From NCBI RefSeq assembly GCF_000002995.4, contig NW_025062286.1, forward strand, positions 1-64,000: a stretch of 64,000 bases of DNA. Reading direction: 5' to 3'. This DNA comes from Brugia malayi (taxonomy: Eukaryota > Nematoda > Chromadorea > Rhabditida > Onchocercidae). Position numbers and translations under genes: made by a program. Numbering within the stretch: the stretch's first letter is position 1; every line of letters starts with the position of its first letter. Below are positions 28,811-40,328 of the stretch, one piece after another. The notes beneath the pieces are model-generated. The model had not been told where the DNA came from. It made no database searches and was given only the letters and a program-made list of their open reading frames with translations.

Positions 28811-29177
28811 CCTTACAACTTTGTCATAGAAATAATTATTAAGAGAACCGTTTTGAATAAACAAAGTTTTAATTTGCTCACCTATTCTTTAGTCCTTTAT
28901 CATGTTTAGAGATTGTTTCACATTCTGCTTTGACACTTATGCATCTTTTCACTGATTCAATTTTTTTACTTTCTCTTAGGCTCTAATAAATGCAGAAAAG
29001 TTTCAATTTTTCTTGGTTCACATTGCTTGATTCAAGCCAGACTATAAAAATTAAGCAACTCAGGGTTTAGTGTGCTTTCTGTCTATCGGAATTAAAGTTG
29101 CTAAAGGTTGATGATTGATGCATTAATTCAGATTTTATTAACTGACATATAAATCACACTGAAGTTTTAAATTTTAC

Positions 29178-29554
29178 AGCTGAGAAGACTGTCTTCCTGG
29201 AGATATGTGAGAAAATTAAAATTCTTTGCATTTTGGAATAGCAAAAAATTACTTGGACGTACTTGTTTCAGTGCTAAACAAAATTTCTCTTTCTATATTT
29301 ATTTCTTTGGCTTGAAAAGCCTAAATGCCACTCTTAGTTTTCTTGGCGAAGGTCGAAAAATAGTTCGTGATAGCAAATATGCTTGTATACCACTCATTGT
29401 ATTTAGGCATATGGGATTTTCCGTTAGAAGGAAGCGATCGATTTTCAGGCAAAAGTTGGAATTTCTTGAACTGGGCTATATTTTACATTTTTGTCATGTA
29501 TCTTTTAGTGCTACCAGATTCAAAAAAGAATATAAGGATTTTATCAGCGACTGA
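29178..29554 (+). CDS. Hypothetical ORF of about 125 codons between two genes
   Basis: An open frame follows a TTTTACAG acceptor-like site at about 29,177 and runs to a stop at 29,554. It is basic and aromatic (KLKFFAFWNSKKLL) with no recognised domain. A second frame overlaps it and also reads plausibly near 29,400-29,560. No donor or partner exon could be assigned. It may be a further relic or chance; the length is only mildly unusual for this base composition. Confidence 0.2.
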
Positions 29555-29687
29555 TGCTTGATACATCTGCTTGACTTGAATATTGCAGAAGTTTCATACT
29601 TCTCAAATTTGAATAAATGCAGAAAATGAAGATTGCGTTTAAAGTATTAAACAGACAGGCAATACGTGTCTTGTAGTTTAGCTCACA

Positions 29688-29694
29688 TTTTTAG
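29688..29694 (+). promoter_or_regulatory. Putative trans-splice acceptor of the BTB gene
   Basis: A TTTTTAG acceptor lies 27 nt upstream of the ATG at 29,722. An in-frame TGA at 29,701 separates the two, so the coding sequence must begin after it. This is the geometry expected for spliced-leader addition, although a 5' untranslated exon is an alternative. Confidence 0.5.
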
Positions 29695-29721
29695 GCTGGT
29701 TGAGTGGGTCTGTTCTGCGAA

Positions 29722-32363
29722 ATGAAATCTCTTGTGAAAGTTTATAATGAGGACCCGACAGAAATAACATTTATTTATGATTGGCCAGTGCAGATTTTTC
29801 ATCCAGTTAATGGCTTCAATGTTTTTGGTGATACTGAAACGTTCTGCACCAATTATCGCACTGCTAATCATGAGTGGTATAAAACTTCGTATTTTGTAAA
29901 TAATTACAGCGAAGTTGCTACTTGCAAATGCTGTTGGAAGTTTCATTTTGGCAATTTTGTTGTACCTCTATTTTCGGAGTAACTCTTCATGATCTTACTT
30001 GTGGTATCTTACAAAGTATGGAGTTCTTTCCAGGATGGTACATTTGTACAGAACCAACTTTGGTATACCATCGAGACCTAGGATACACTTATATTTGGAG
30101 CAAAGTAGGGTGGTAACAACACATCCGTCTCCTAAGGAATGCAAGTTTTCGTTTAGACTCCTGGAGGATGCTAATTACCACGGTTTGTTCCACAGCATAT
30201 TGAATTTTCGAGATTTATGCGTGGACTTTTACATTCTTTTCCATCTTTATATTTTTGCTTTATTTTATTTTAATTAAAATAGGAATAAAGTAGTTCTATT
30301 GAATTAAAGACCAGTGGTTTCTATATTTACGAATTCATGTGGATTATATAAGCAGCTACTTTATCTTCAGATGTTCTTATTAATTGCAAATTCAGATTTG
30401 AAATAAAAGTGTAGGTTTCTGAGGACAACCGAACACCATAAAAAATATTTGAAATTTGATTTTGCCAATTGCTTCATTATATTTTCTTTCATTTTCCTGT
30501 AGGAACTGTAATTGCTATACGTTCTGTGACAACATTTTCATCAATGGATAGCTTTCGAGTGCCTAGAGATTCACAGTTTGTCGATTTGTTGACACAGTGT
30601 TTTACGAATCAATCTAATAGCGGTATTCAATAAAAATCTTTTTATGAACTAGTTCACACGAAATAAGCCAGGAATGTATGGAACTCACAATTGTTTAGCT
30701 TTTTTTTATACCTATACTAACGAGTTCTCTGGACCATTTTTTGGAAATTTCTCCGAGAAATAATTTTCCTTATTTTAATCTCCATCTATATTAGTGTGAT
30801 TATTTCAGGGAAAACAATTTTAATTACAGTTGATCTTCTCTTCAGTACAGAGTCTTTTAATTTGGGCTTTAGTAATTGGATGAATATGGTTCCAGCACCA
30901 CCTGCCGACACTACCAACGATTTTCGCTTCAAAGTTCTCAACGATGAGAGCGCGTAAGATGTTTTCGTTTTCCCTTTAGTATTGATAAGAAAGTATGATT
31001 AATGGACGCAATAATTAATTTATTGGCTATGTAGATGCTTAAATAGGATCGATAATGAATGTAAAATTAACGCCTAAAATTATGATGCCTCTTATTCAAA
31101 AAAATATGGTAAAGTGAAAATTAAAAGTTGTTTTCAGAATCATATTTTAATGAGTATATACCTCTTTTTAGCGATTTTACCATACATTGTCGGGATGGTG
31201 ATCTCAAAATATCGAAAAGTGCATTATTCCTAAGCTCTGATTACTTTCGCTTTCTGTTCACTGCAAATGATGAAGGATTAATGGCCAAAGAACAGTCAGT
31301 ACCCGATTACAATCTGGAATCTGTTCGCAAGGTATTTTTAACATTTAGCGACTTTGCTATAAAAAACTAAAATTAAAAGTTATTGCCTCATTAAAAGAGA
31401 TAATGTCATATTAAAAATTGTCTCCATCTAAAAATGTTTGTATAATGGATATCATGAAAAAAAATGTTCCATTTTAAGGTGTTGGTATTTATGATTACGG
31501 GCACATTTGAAATGCCAGACAATTTGACACCGGAATTGGCTAGAGAGCTAATTGACATAGCAATGCATTTCAAACCCTTGAATCGTGATGCCCTAAGAAA
31601 TACTATTCATCGTGCCCTTTGTAAACTATTATTGAAAGTGAGATTTTTATTTTTTTTCTTTTAGCAAATGTTATGAAATGTTGAAAATGATGTATGAAAA
31701 TTAATTGCTTTAATGAATTCTCATGGTCTGAATATGTTAGTTATTCAAAAGCTAAGTTTTTATAGCTAAATATCAGTTGCAATCATAAGCATTGCTTTTC
31801 ACGATAGTTTTAGAATTCTTTAATCTTGGATAAGACTGTTCATTTCCTGGTATTTGCACACGAAATGAATTTGTCGGAATTGAAGATAATGTGTATGTCA
31901 ATTATCGTTTATGAACATTATAAGCGGTTCAAGCAGGAATATAATGAAGAAGTGAGACTTTCTGACTTTCTGTATTTGTTAAAACAGTAGGTGAGAAGGT
32001 TCTTTATACGAAGAATGAATAGGTTACTTATTGCTTTACAGTTCTGATTTAAGAATATTTGTAAGCTAACCAAGTATATTTTTTTTTTTCTATTTTAGTT
32101 AAGTTAAAATGAAGATACTTAAGGATATCTAAATGAAATTTTATTTAAATTTATAGTCACCAAATGCAAATTATCGAGCTATGCATGAACGTTTGCGTCG
32201 TAGTGGTTTGCTTTTAACCGTTTCCCCTTTATCACGAATTGATTCAATTCGACTACAGTCCCTCAAATGTCGACGAATTTTTCGGTATGGAGCGAAATCA
32301 AACCAAAATTCATTTCAAGTGTTTGAAAATTCAAGTGATACAATATGGAATGATATGGATTAA
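29722..32363 (+). CDS. BTB (POZ) domain protein, eight exons, 444 aa
   Basis: Exons: 29722-29978, 30034-30182, 30503-30622, 30809-30953, 31172-31331, 31479-31637, 31814-31951 and 32157-32363. Every junction has GT...AG ends and phases match throughout, giving one 1,335-nt frame. Residues 1 to about 220 are an N-terminal region I cannot assign with certainty; its place before a BTB suggests a divergent MATH-like fold. The BTB domain starts near residue 224 (DFTIHCRDGDLKISKSALF, then DYFRFLFTAND) and runs to about 330. A helical region follows that resembles a BACK segment (HFLVFAHEMNLSELKIMCMS). The C terminus is basic (RLRRSGLLL, LKCRRIFRYG). Such proteins often dimerise and serve as Cullin-3 substrate adaptors; that role is inferred. 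Acceptor choice at 31,172 rather than 31,138 is required by phase. Confidence 0.88.
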
Positions 32364-32404
32364 TGTTATCTCTTATATTCCATTTTGTATTTAGAGAATG
32401 TGAA

Positions 32405-32555
32405 AAAATTATTTATTATTATTATTTATTATCACTGTTATTATTCATATTATTTGATATTATTATTTATTATTATTGCTATTGCTATTATTATTATTAT
32501 TATTATTATTGTCATTACTATTATTATTATCATTATTATCACTCTTACTGTCATT
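32405..32555 (+). repeat. Imperfect (TTA)n microsatellite
   Basis: About 150 bp of mostly TTA/TAT triplets interrupted by TGC and CAC, starting just downstream of the stop codon of the BTB gene. It is probably in the 3' flank or untranslated region. Confidence 0.9.
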
Positions 32556-35500
32556 TATAGTTGCGTTTCACTAATAAATTATGTGAAATTATAATTGAAT
32601 AACGAACAGTAGCGAAATTAACTTTTAAACTCGTAACTGATTGCTAATTACATAGTTTTGAATGATACTCCTTGATAGATTACTAGAATAGTGTAGAGGA
32701 TAAGATGATGACGAAATCTCACGAATTGAGAGAGCTCAAAGCCTGCATAGGACAATAAGTTTTCGAAGAATCTTTGAAGTCTTTTTTCAAAGGGTATTGT
32801 TTATTTTCTCCTCACTCTATTTTATGTCTTAAAAAAAACAATCCTAAAATGTGTTGACAAAAAGTTAAGGAAATATCTGAAATTTTAAGAATATAAAAAA
32901 AAATGGATGAGAAAATCAGAAACCAAAGAAGAAAAAAAGAAATAAACCGGTGATAGAAATAAAATTGCTGGAATAAGAAAAGAATATGGTGAAAGGATTT
33001 ATGAAGTGTTCAAAAAAGAGAAGAATGGTGTCAAAGAAAGGTATCGTGCAGATAGCTATAAATATTAAATCTGAATCGACAACTCCGATAACTCTGCCCG
33101 TTTGTAACAATAATATCAGGTTTTACTCATAGTTTTCTTGCAGCAATATTTGTACACGATTGTTTGTGAAGCTGCATAACAATTAGTTGCTTGGTTGCTT
33201 AAATGGGCAAACTGCTAGGCTCACTTCGAAGCTCAGTACAAAAAATCAGAATTGCTAACTCACTGGGAAACTTGTGAGTTATTTTTGGTTTTCGTTTCAT
33301 ACATGTCTAGCTATACATTAGCTATAGCATTAGCTGGATTTTATTTCTGCTATATGTTAATTTGTTGCGCTAAGCTGGTTTCGTTATAGGAAGGAGTTAG
33401 ATCTCCTGAAAGAACATGAAACAAACTTATTAGAATAATATGTAGAGGACATTTGAGATTTGCTTAGAAATGTTTGGAGAGATAAAAGAAGAAAGTGGAG
33501 TAAAAGTTACTTTGCTATATTCGACACAACGAAGAGCAACTTCTGGAAGGAGAATGACTAGAGAAGTTGCGAGATTTCAATCCCCGTCCTCTATCCCTAT
33601 TCTACTCCCGAATCCATCGTTCCACCCTTTCTCTTTTCTTCTGTCCAATTTCGATTTCGGTGCCAGGTTGCACATAGCAAAGTACATTTTTGGAGATTTT
33701 TCGAGCAACATACTCCACAACAATAGTGCAGTCCGCTTCCCTTCAGGCAGTTATCCCTTCTTTTTCCATTCCACACCTCCCATTAGTCCGGTTACTTCAG
33801 AAAATTGCAAATCATTTCCTCCACCTTTTCGAGATTTCTCTTTGATTTCTTTTTTTCACTGAATACAAACGAAAAGATTATGTGAAGATACATCAAAAAC
33901 TTCAGAATTTAGCAACATAACGCTTCTATTTTTTCACCTACAACTTTTAAATATTCTAAGACCAGTCTATTTTTTGTATTTCCCATTTCTTCTAATAATA
34001 CTCATGTAATACACTTTTAGGTTTTTTCGATTCACTGAATTAACTATCTCTTCTGATTTATTTCCCTTGTGCACTTGCTGCGTGTATTGTGTGTGTTACT
34101 TAGAACACCATATTGTGAATTTTCAAGAACGATCAGGATTGTCAGGGTAAAGTGAGGATGACCCTCTGGCATAAATTTTCATCGAGGAAATGTTTGAAGT
34201 TTTAGATAACAAGAAATTGATTTTATGCTTTTCAATACTTCTATCTCTACAAGCGCTGAAGGAATTCACTATATTAAATTGGATTTATTTAATAACTCCT
34301 GATCACATAGAATTTCAAGAAAAAATCAGTAACCGGACTTATTGAACATTAATCTCTAAATGCAACATTAATTCCACCTTTTGCGAACCTCATTTTCGAA
34401 ACATTCGTTTCTCAATTATATATACATATAAATCAATGAATTTATATAGATCTTTTTTTACTTTACTGGGATAGCATCGCAAAACCGATCAAATAATGTG
34501 GAAAAATTACAAATTAGTTCTCTTAATTAGCAAAGAAAATAAGATTACAAAAAATAGATCAATTCTCTTCCAACCAACTAATCAAGTCTACAATGCTAAC
34601 GATATAGATTTTGATGTTGAATTGCTTCTGCTTTAGGTGAAATTAAACTTACTTTAACTGAAATGCATATTTAAAAATCAATTGAAATTTTCAAAATGGT
34701 CCTTCTATTATCTGATGATTAATCTGCTCCTTTCTCTATTGCTATTTACTCCAAAAAAATTAATGGAATTTATGAAAGGTTTTTTAATGGAAGCTTGTTT
34801 GCTTTAATGTTTATATGTGTCTGAGCTAACAAATTTCAAGCTTCTTTGAATTTTCATAGACTGAAGTTAGCGTGTAAATAACAAATCTTTTAGAAGAAAT
34901 AATTGCAACTAGATTTTTCAACAAATTCATTCGAAATGCTGCAAGGATCAAAAGTATTCATCCTTTAATCCCAGATACGCGTAGAGCGATGTTGTCTTTT
35001 CTTGAAAGTGCTCCATTTATTAAAGAATATTTTTTGATCACCAGAAAAACTGCTGTTGTTGAATGAAAATGAATAAAATCGAGGAATCGAGGATACAGTG
35101 CAAAAATAGATTAAAATAACCAAGAAACTTGCTGAATAGAAAAGCGCTTGCAAACTTTATCTATAACAACAATGATATAGTATTACTTATGGAGATGGGC
35201 GAAGTCTTAATTAGTGCAATGTAGCCAAAAGAGGTAAACTAAGACGCTTCTTACATCATAAATGAATTTAAATAAGCATGAAAAAATTTTCTATCTCTTC
35301 ATACTTACACTAAAGATAATAGCTTCTAACATTCTCCAAATAGCATATTAGTTCATAAAGAGAGCATTACTGTGACTATACCGTGAATTTGAAATATCGT
35401 TTTGATCCGAAGATTTTAATGATTTGGGTTAGTTAAACTCACTGGATTTACTTTTGTAGAATTTCAATTGAACCCTTTGCTTCTTGTCTGCGACTAAGAT

Positions 35501-38179
35501 TGACTCAGATACCGTTTATTTTCTTTCAAAATATGAATCGACATAATATATAATCGAATAATTGAAACAACGAAGGAATAAATGGTAATGTTAGGTAGAG
35601 GAAAAGAAAACTGCCATCGATCCTTTCATATTAACTGATAAGAGATTTTTAAGGATGTAGGAAGTGAGTTGGCTTAGCAGATTAATATTTACAATGAAGA
35701 ACAATGAAGATAGATGTACATTTACTATTTGGGGTTTAAATAAAGAATTCATTGTTTCAAAAAAATGGGATGTAACAAAGGAATAAGGAATTAGTTTATA
35801 GTGATGAATCATTAGCATTATTCTAAACACTTAGTGCGTACTAAATTTTTCTTCCGGTTTTTCGAAGACCAAGCTGCGCTAATATTTCAAATTTTTGATT
35901 ATGTATTCTCTCTACTGATATAAGTAAATGAGAATTAACTAAATACATTAAGTTTTTGAAAATCGTATATATATTATATGTATATATACATATAATGCTT
36001 ATCAGCTTGTGGCCTGAATAGTATGCTAACTGTAAAATCCCGGTAATTCATCACGCAAACTGTGGTTATCCGACGAGCGAAATATTTTCAACATATAAAG
36101 CAATAATGAGTTTATCAAGTAATAAAGGTGAAGTGTTACAAAATTTTTTCTTATGTTAGTTTTTTTACTTTTTTTAAACAAGAATGATAGATTATAAATG
36201 TTTCAAATTTTGCATGAAGGATGCTAACAGAATAAACTTGAAGTATTACATTCACATTATGCTTGAATTGAATGTGCAAATCGGCTGTATATAAGAATAA
36301 TAAGAATATACATTAATTGAACCTCTTGCCTTGGCTATATAGGAACATTAGAAATCAAATTACTTATTTATACTATTCGAGTAGCATTAGATTAGTTATA
36401 GAAACAGAACTAGTAGGACTAAAACTGCAGTTGCTTCATTCACTTCACTTACAAAAATGCTTTCCTTCAATTTTTTTGTGATTTGTCATAAAAGTTGTTT
36501 GTTTCAAATTTTGATATCACTGAAAAATAATTCGAGACCGATGAAATGTATTCTTTCTTAATGATTTCAGCTTGATCAAATATATCATTTCTATCGATTC
36601 TATTTATATACAAACAAAATGAACAGATGACTTTTTGAAAGACCAAAAAAACAGTAAGAGATGCATCTGGCATTAGATATTGTCATCATTGATAACAACA
36701 AATTTCGTAACTCGAGATGATAATTCACGTTGAGATAGCAATAGCTCTGAGATAGCAATAATTCACGTTGATATGCTTTGTTGATATCCATATCGTTGCA
36801 TAGTCGCTATAAGTCATGTTATCATTTGCCAAATACAAATAAAAATTAAAAGTATCTAAATTTTACTTCAGCAGGTATTTTGATTTCTTTCTTAGATTTA
36901 GATGTAAGAGGACAGCTAGAGAAATGTCAGTCCATTTTCTTATTCTTTCATTAATCAAATTGTTTGGCAGCCTTGTTTCAGATTTGGTTGTTCATTGCAG
37001 ATCATTTACAAATATTATAAATACTTATTCCTTTAAAATAGTTATTTCTTTTATTCAAGGACAAAAATCATATTTTAATATGAAAAAAATCATAAATTGA
37101 ATTTCTATTTAAAAAAAACCTAGAAAAATTATTTTTGAAATTTTATGAATTATTTGAAATTTTAAGCAAGTTTACATTCTTCAATAGCAAACTTTTGAAA
37201 TATCAATAAAAGCTTGATAATTTCCTAAAAAGTCACATGTTGTTTATAAATATAAGACATGTTGCTAAATGATGAATGTAATAATCCCTATTATCTACAT
37301 CATTTTTTAAATAGGTGTCAAAAGTAAGCCGAATTTTAGAAGATGTGAATATAATGAACTGGAGGCAGGATGCATTACTTGATAATTATCAAATATTTAA
37401 TGAGTACAGGAAAAATATGTGAGAAATGACAATCTTGATAAACCCAAGATAAAAGAATGTTTCGTTAACGTCAGTTTTTCTCATCTATATCAATCCCTCA
37501 AACGAAGAATAAGAAGTATATATATAACTATCATTAGCAAAGATTGTAATAGAATTAAGTCAGTTTGAAGTGAACATGTCATAAAATACAAAACTATTCA
37601 ATTTTTGCATCGTATCAATTTTCAATAACACATTGAAAAAGAATGGTTGATCGGTCTTAAGTGAAACATTGACAAATTGCTTTTGACAGATGTTTTTATA
37701 TATGTGAGTCAAAGATTGTTTCTTCCAGTAGATACACTGCAAACAGAGAGATTCAGGACATAGTGCGAAGAGGAACGACAGGACATGTCATGCTATAATA
37801 GAAACCAGATTTTCGGTGGTAAGCGTTGAGATGACTGACATATCATTCTAATATGATGTGCAACATGATAAATCTTCATTCCAAGATTTCGCGAACATTT
37901 ACCTGAATTCTGGAACAAATTGCAATAAAATAACTTCATTCTACTTATAGGTACTGTTCCTCTTGATAATTTCACTTTCATTGTTATTGCGAACTAGACA
38001 AATTAAAGTGATACTAAATATTATATAAGCACTAAACAGCAATGATAGGTATAATTTCAAGGAATGCTATTGCAACAATTGTTGGAGCAATGTTCGATGC
38101 ACATCACATCTGGCTCGCTTCTTATCAGTGGAAGTATCATATTCTTGGCACTCTTCTTAGAAGATTAGTTGTAAAAGGG
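32556..38179. other. Long non-coding region with one unassigned ORF
   Basis: AT-rich DNA without recognised exons. The only long open frame is 33,470-33,862 (+, 130 codons; TREVARFQSPSSIPILLPNP, then a Phe/Ser/Pro-rich tail). It lies in a locally GC-richer patch and shows no domain. I list it as a possible but unsupported gene. Short AT palindromes occur near 35,960-35,990. Confidence 0.4.
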
Positions 38180-39330
38180 GACTACAGTACTACAAACTTT
38201 GGAGAAAGTGGCACATACTGAAGTTGCATTTGTAAATCGTTGGTCAGCTTGTTTTTGTCAAAGAAGTACTCTTAGCAGTGTTAAATATACCGAAATAGAA
38301 TTGAAAAGGGCGGAAAAGAGGAAGCCAAGACTAGTTCCGGGATGGATGATATGCAATACTCAGTGCACTGCACCGATCACTTTCCTCACCCGTCCCTGAC
38401 TTCTGTACGTGGCTTTACAACAAGCATTCTACAACACGGGAGTGATGATAGGACAGAGTTCAAGATGAATGGCCCATAGTATGGCTGCCACCGACACCTG
38501 CGCTACACGGCGCTATGGACAGCTCGCACATCGCATTGGACAGCTCAATTCTGATGCAAACATTACGCGATGCGAGTGTGTATGTATGTATGTGCCAGTG
38601 CAGAAAGTGCGTGCAGGGACATGTCTTCACAGAAGAGAGGAACAAGTAGCACTTGCAACTAAAGAAAAACGAAGTTTTTGCATAAGTCTGTATGCTTCCC
38701 GTCTGGAAGTCATCTGATGTCATACGGCCCCCCGGCACTATGCAGTCTGGGGGGCCGCTATACCTATCCACTCATCCATCCGTCGTCTATCCATCCACAT
38801 ACTCTCTCTTCCTTTCTCTCTCTCTACGTGTAATGGGTGCTGTGCGAAAAAGATGTGCAGGTAGATCTATTTCCTCACCCGTTCAGTCAATGCTTCCAAT
38901 CCTCTCTCTGTATATATTGACTACAAGATTGAGAGTAATCGGAGAGAAAGTGTCACTGAAGAAGGAAGAGAAGTAAAGAAGATATGAAGTTGTATTACCA
39001 GCACGCCACCGTAGTTTTTATGCATGCATTGGAGTTGGTATTCAGCGCGCTTAGTGTTGCGGCTATATAAATACGTTAGGAGTAGCAAGAGAATGCAAAT
39101 GCAATGAGCGAGTCGTTCATACCCATTCCTCCTCTACCTTTACGGACATTTCACACACACACGCACGCATGCAGCACGCAAACATGGAGTACGCACAGAG
39201 ACGGACGAATGAAGAAACGGTGAGCTGTGCGGTTGATGGTTCATTTGCTTTCTCTTGAAGCAATGGGATAAGACGGTTCGAAGGAGAAGGTATTACTCTG
39301 CTCGTTATCATTACCACTCATGTCCTTCTC
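38180..39330 (+). promoter_or_regulatory. GC-richer island with TATA-like promoter
   Basis: This kilobase is clearly less AT-rich than its neighbours and has pyrimidine runs and open frames on both strands, none with a recognised domain. At 39,064-39,073 TATATAAATA sits in a GGC...CGTTAGG context, a good core promoter candidate. About 110 nt downstream an ATG (39,184) opens 12 codons, MEYAQRRTNEET, ending at a GTGAGC donor (39,220). This could be the first coding exon of a plus-strand gene whose next exon I could not find. Confidence 0.35.
38725..38757. repeat. GC hairpin with 9-bp arms
   Basis: CGGCCCCCC and GGGGGGCCG are perfect inverted arms separated by 15 nt. It is unusual in this AT-rich setting. 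It lies within the promoter-like island and could be a structured or protein-binding site; nothing else is known. Confidence 0.8.
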
Positions 39331-40195
39331 CTTGTCACTATCACGCTTCTCCTTATCTCCTACCTATGAAACACTTATTGCAACTCGGAAAGTGCACTGA
39401 CTTCCTTTACCTGATCCTTAAACTATTCTATCATCGAATGTTATTATCATCAAATACACTGCAATGATAAGACCAGTTCATATATAAACAAAGTTTTTAC
39501 GTCTACGTGACTCACGTGGCGCTTCAATTTTAGTTGTTGAATGAAGAGCAAAATAAGCTTAGTCTTTCAAGTAATTATAATATATCATATAACATTTATG
39601 CAATCGAGATGATCCCTAATAGCTTCTCACTATTTCACATTTTTCAACTGCATTTCTCCTCTAACATTCGTGCAAAGTACAGTTTATATCAGTTTTTTCC
39701 TTTCAACACTAAACGGAAGTGCCATATTGTCCTAACAACTTTCAACTTCTTTAAAAAAGATTGATATTTAGAATGTTCACTGAACAAATATCTTATTTCA
39801 CGTGTTTTCACATGTAATTTCACGTGTAAATAATCTCCCTATTTCTATAAAAAAAGCAATAATCACATAAGTACCATTCCGTAAACTTTCAATGAAAGCT
39901 TTTTACAATTTTCAATTTTCTATTTTATTGCAAGTGGAATCAGTAAGACATTCTTAATACTGCTTAACATTTACATTAATAACGCCTATCACTCCATCTT
40001 TTGATTCTCGACGGACTGGTCAGATGCATTTATGGAATTTTCTTTCCTCTTCCAATATGACAATGCATTTTTATGAGCCCATAGTGGAGGACTGGAAAAC
40101 ATTGATCTAAAACATATGATTATCACTTTTCATAAGATCTCATCAATAAAACAGTTGATTATATCATGTCGTCGAATCTTGCTTGGAGTTATGCT

Positions 40196-40328
40196 TTATT
40201 CCACCTCTTTTGCTATCTTCTGCGCAGCTTCATCGAGTTCAGCAATAATAATAATAATATTTAATCCTGATTCTTCCAAGATTCTTTTTCCCTTCTCAAA
40301 GTTAGTACCTGATAACCTAACCATGATT
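40196..40328 (-). pseudogene. Succinyl-CoA ligase beta subunit, C-terminal exon relic
   Basis: The minus-strand reading [18 protein letters not shown] followed by SGL, an isoleucine run and [15 protein letters not shown], then a stop, matches the end of GDP/ADP-forming succinyl-CoA ligase beta subunits (TCA cycle, mitochondrial matrix). In the family this is [VL]VRLEGTN, then KIL..SGL, then DLD.AA. The isoleucine run comes from an (ATT)n expansion inside the codons and adds about one residue. The expected acceptor reads TTTTTACAA rather than TTTTTACAG, and I found no upstream exons within several kilobases. It is therefore most likely an isolated, unspliceable exon copy; a diverged but live last exon cannot be excluded. 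Confidence 0.75.

Noticed and set aside
31138..31171. TTTTCAG acceptor at 31,137 for the first BTB exon
   Set aside because: Using it after the donor at 30,953 brings in a TAA within a few codons; the acceptor at 31,171 restores the frame and fits the BTB start.
32363..32594. Tyr/Ile-rich open frames after the BTB gene
   Set aside because: They are translations of the (TTA)n microsatellite.
38460..38976. Overlapping open frames of 80-103 codons on both strands in the GC-richer island
   Set aside because: Both strands are open simultaneously because of composition, and none shows a domain, conserved start context or splice structure.
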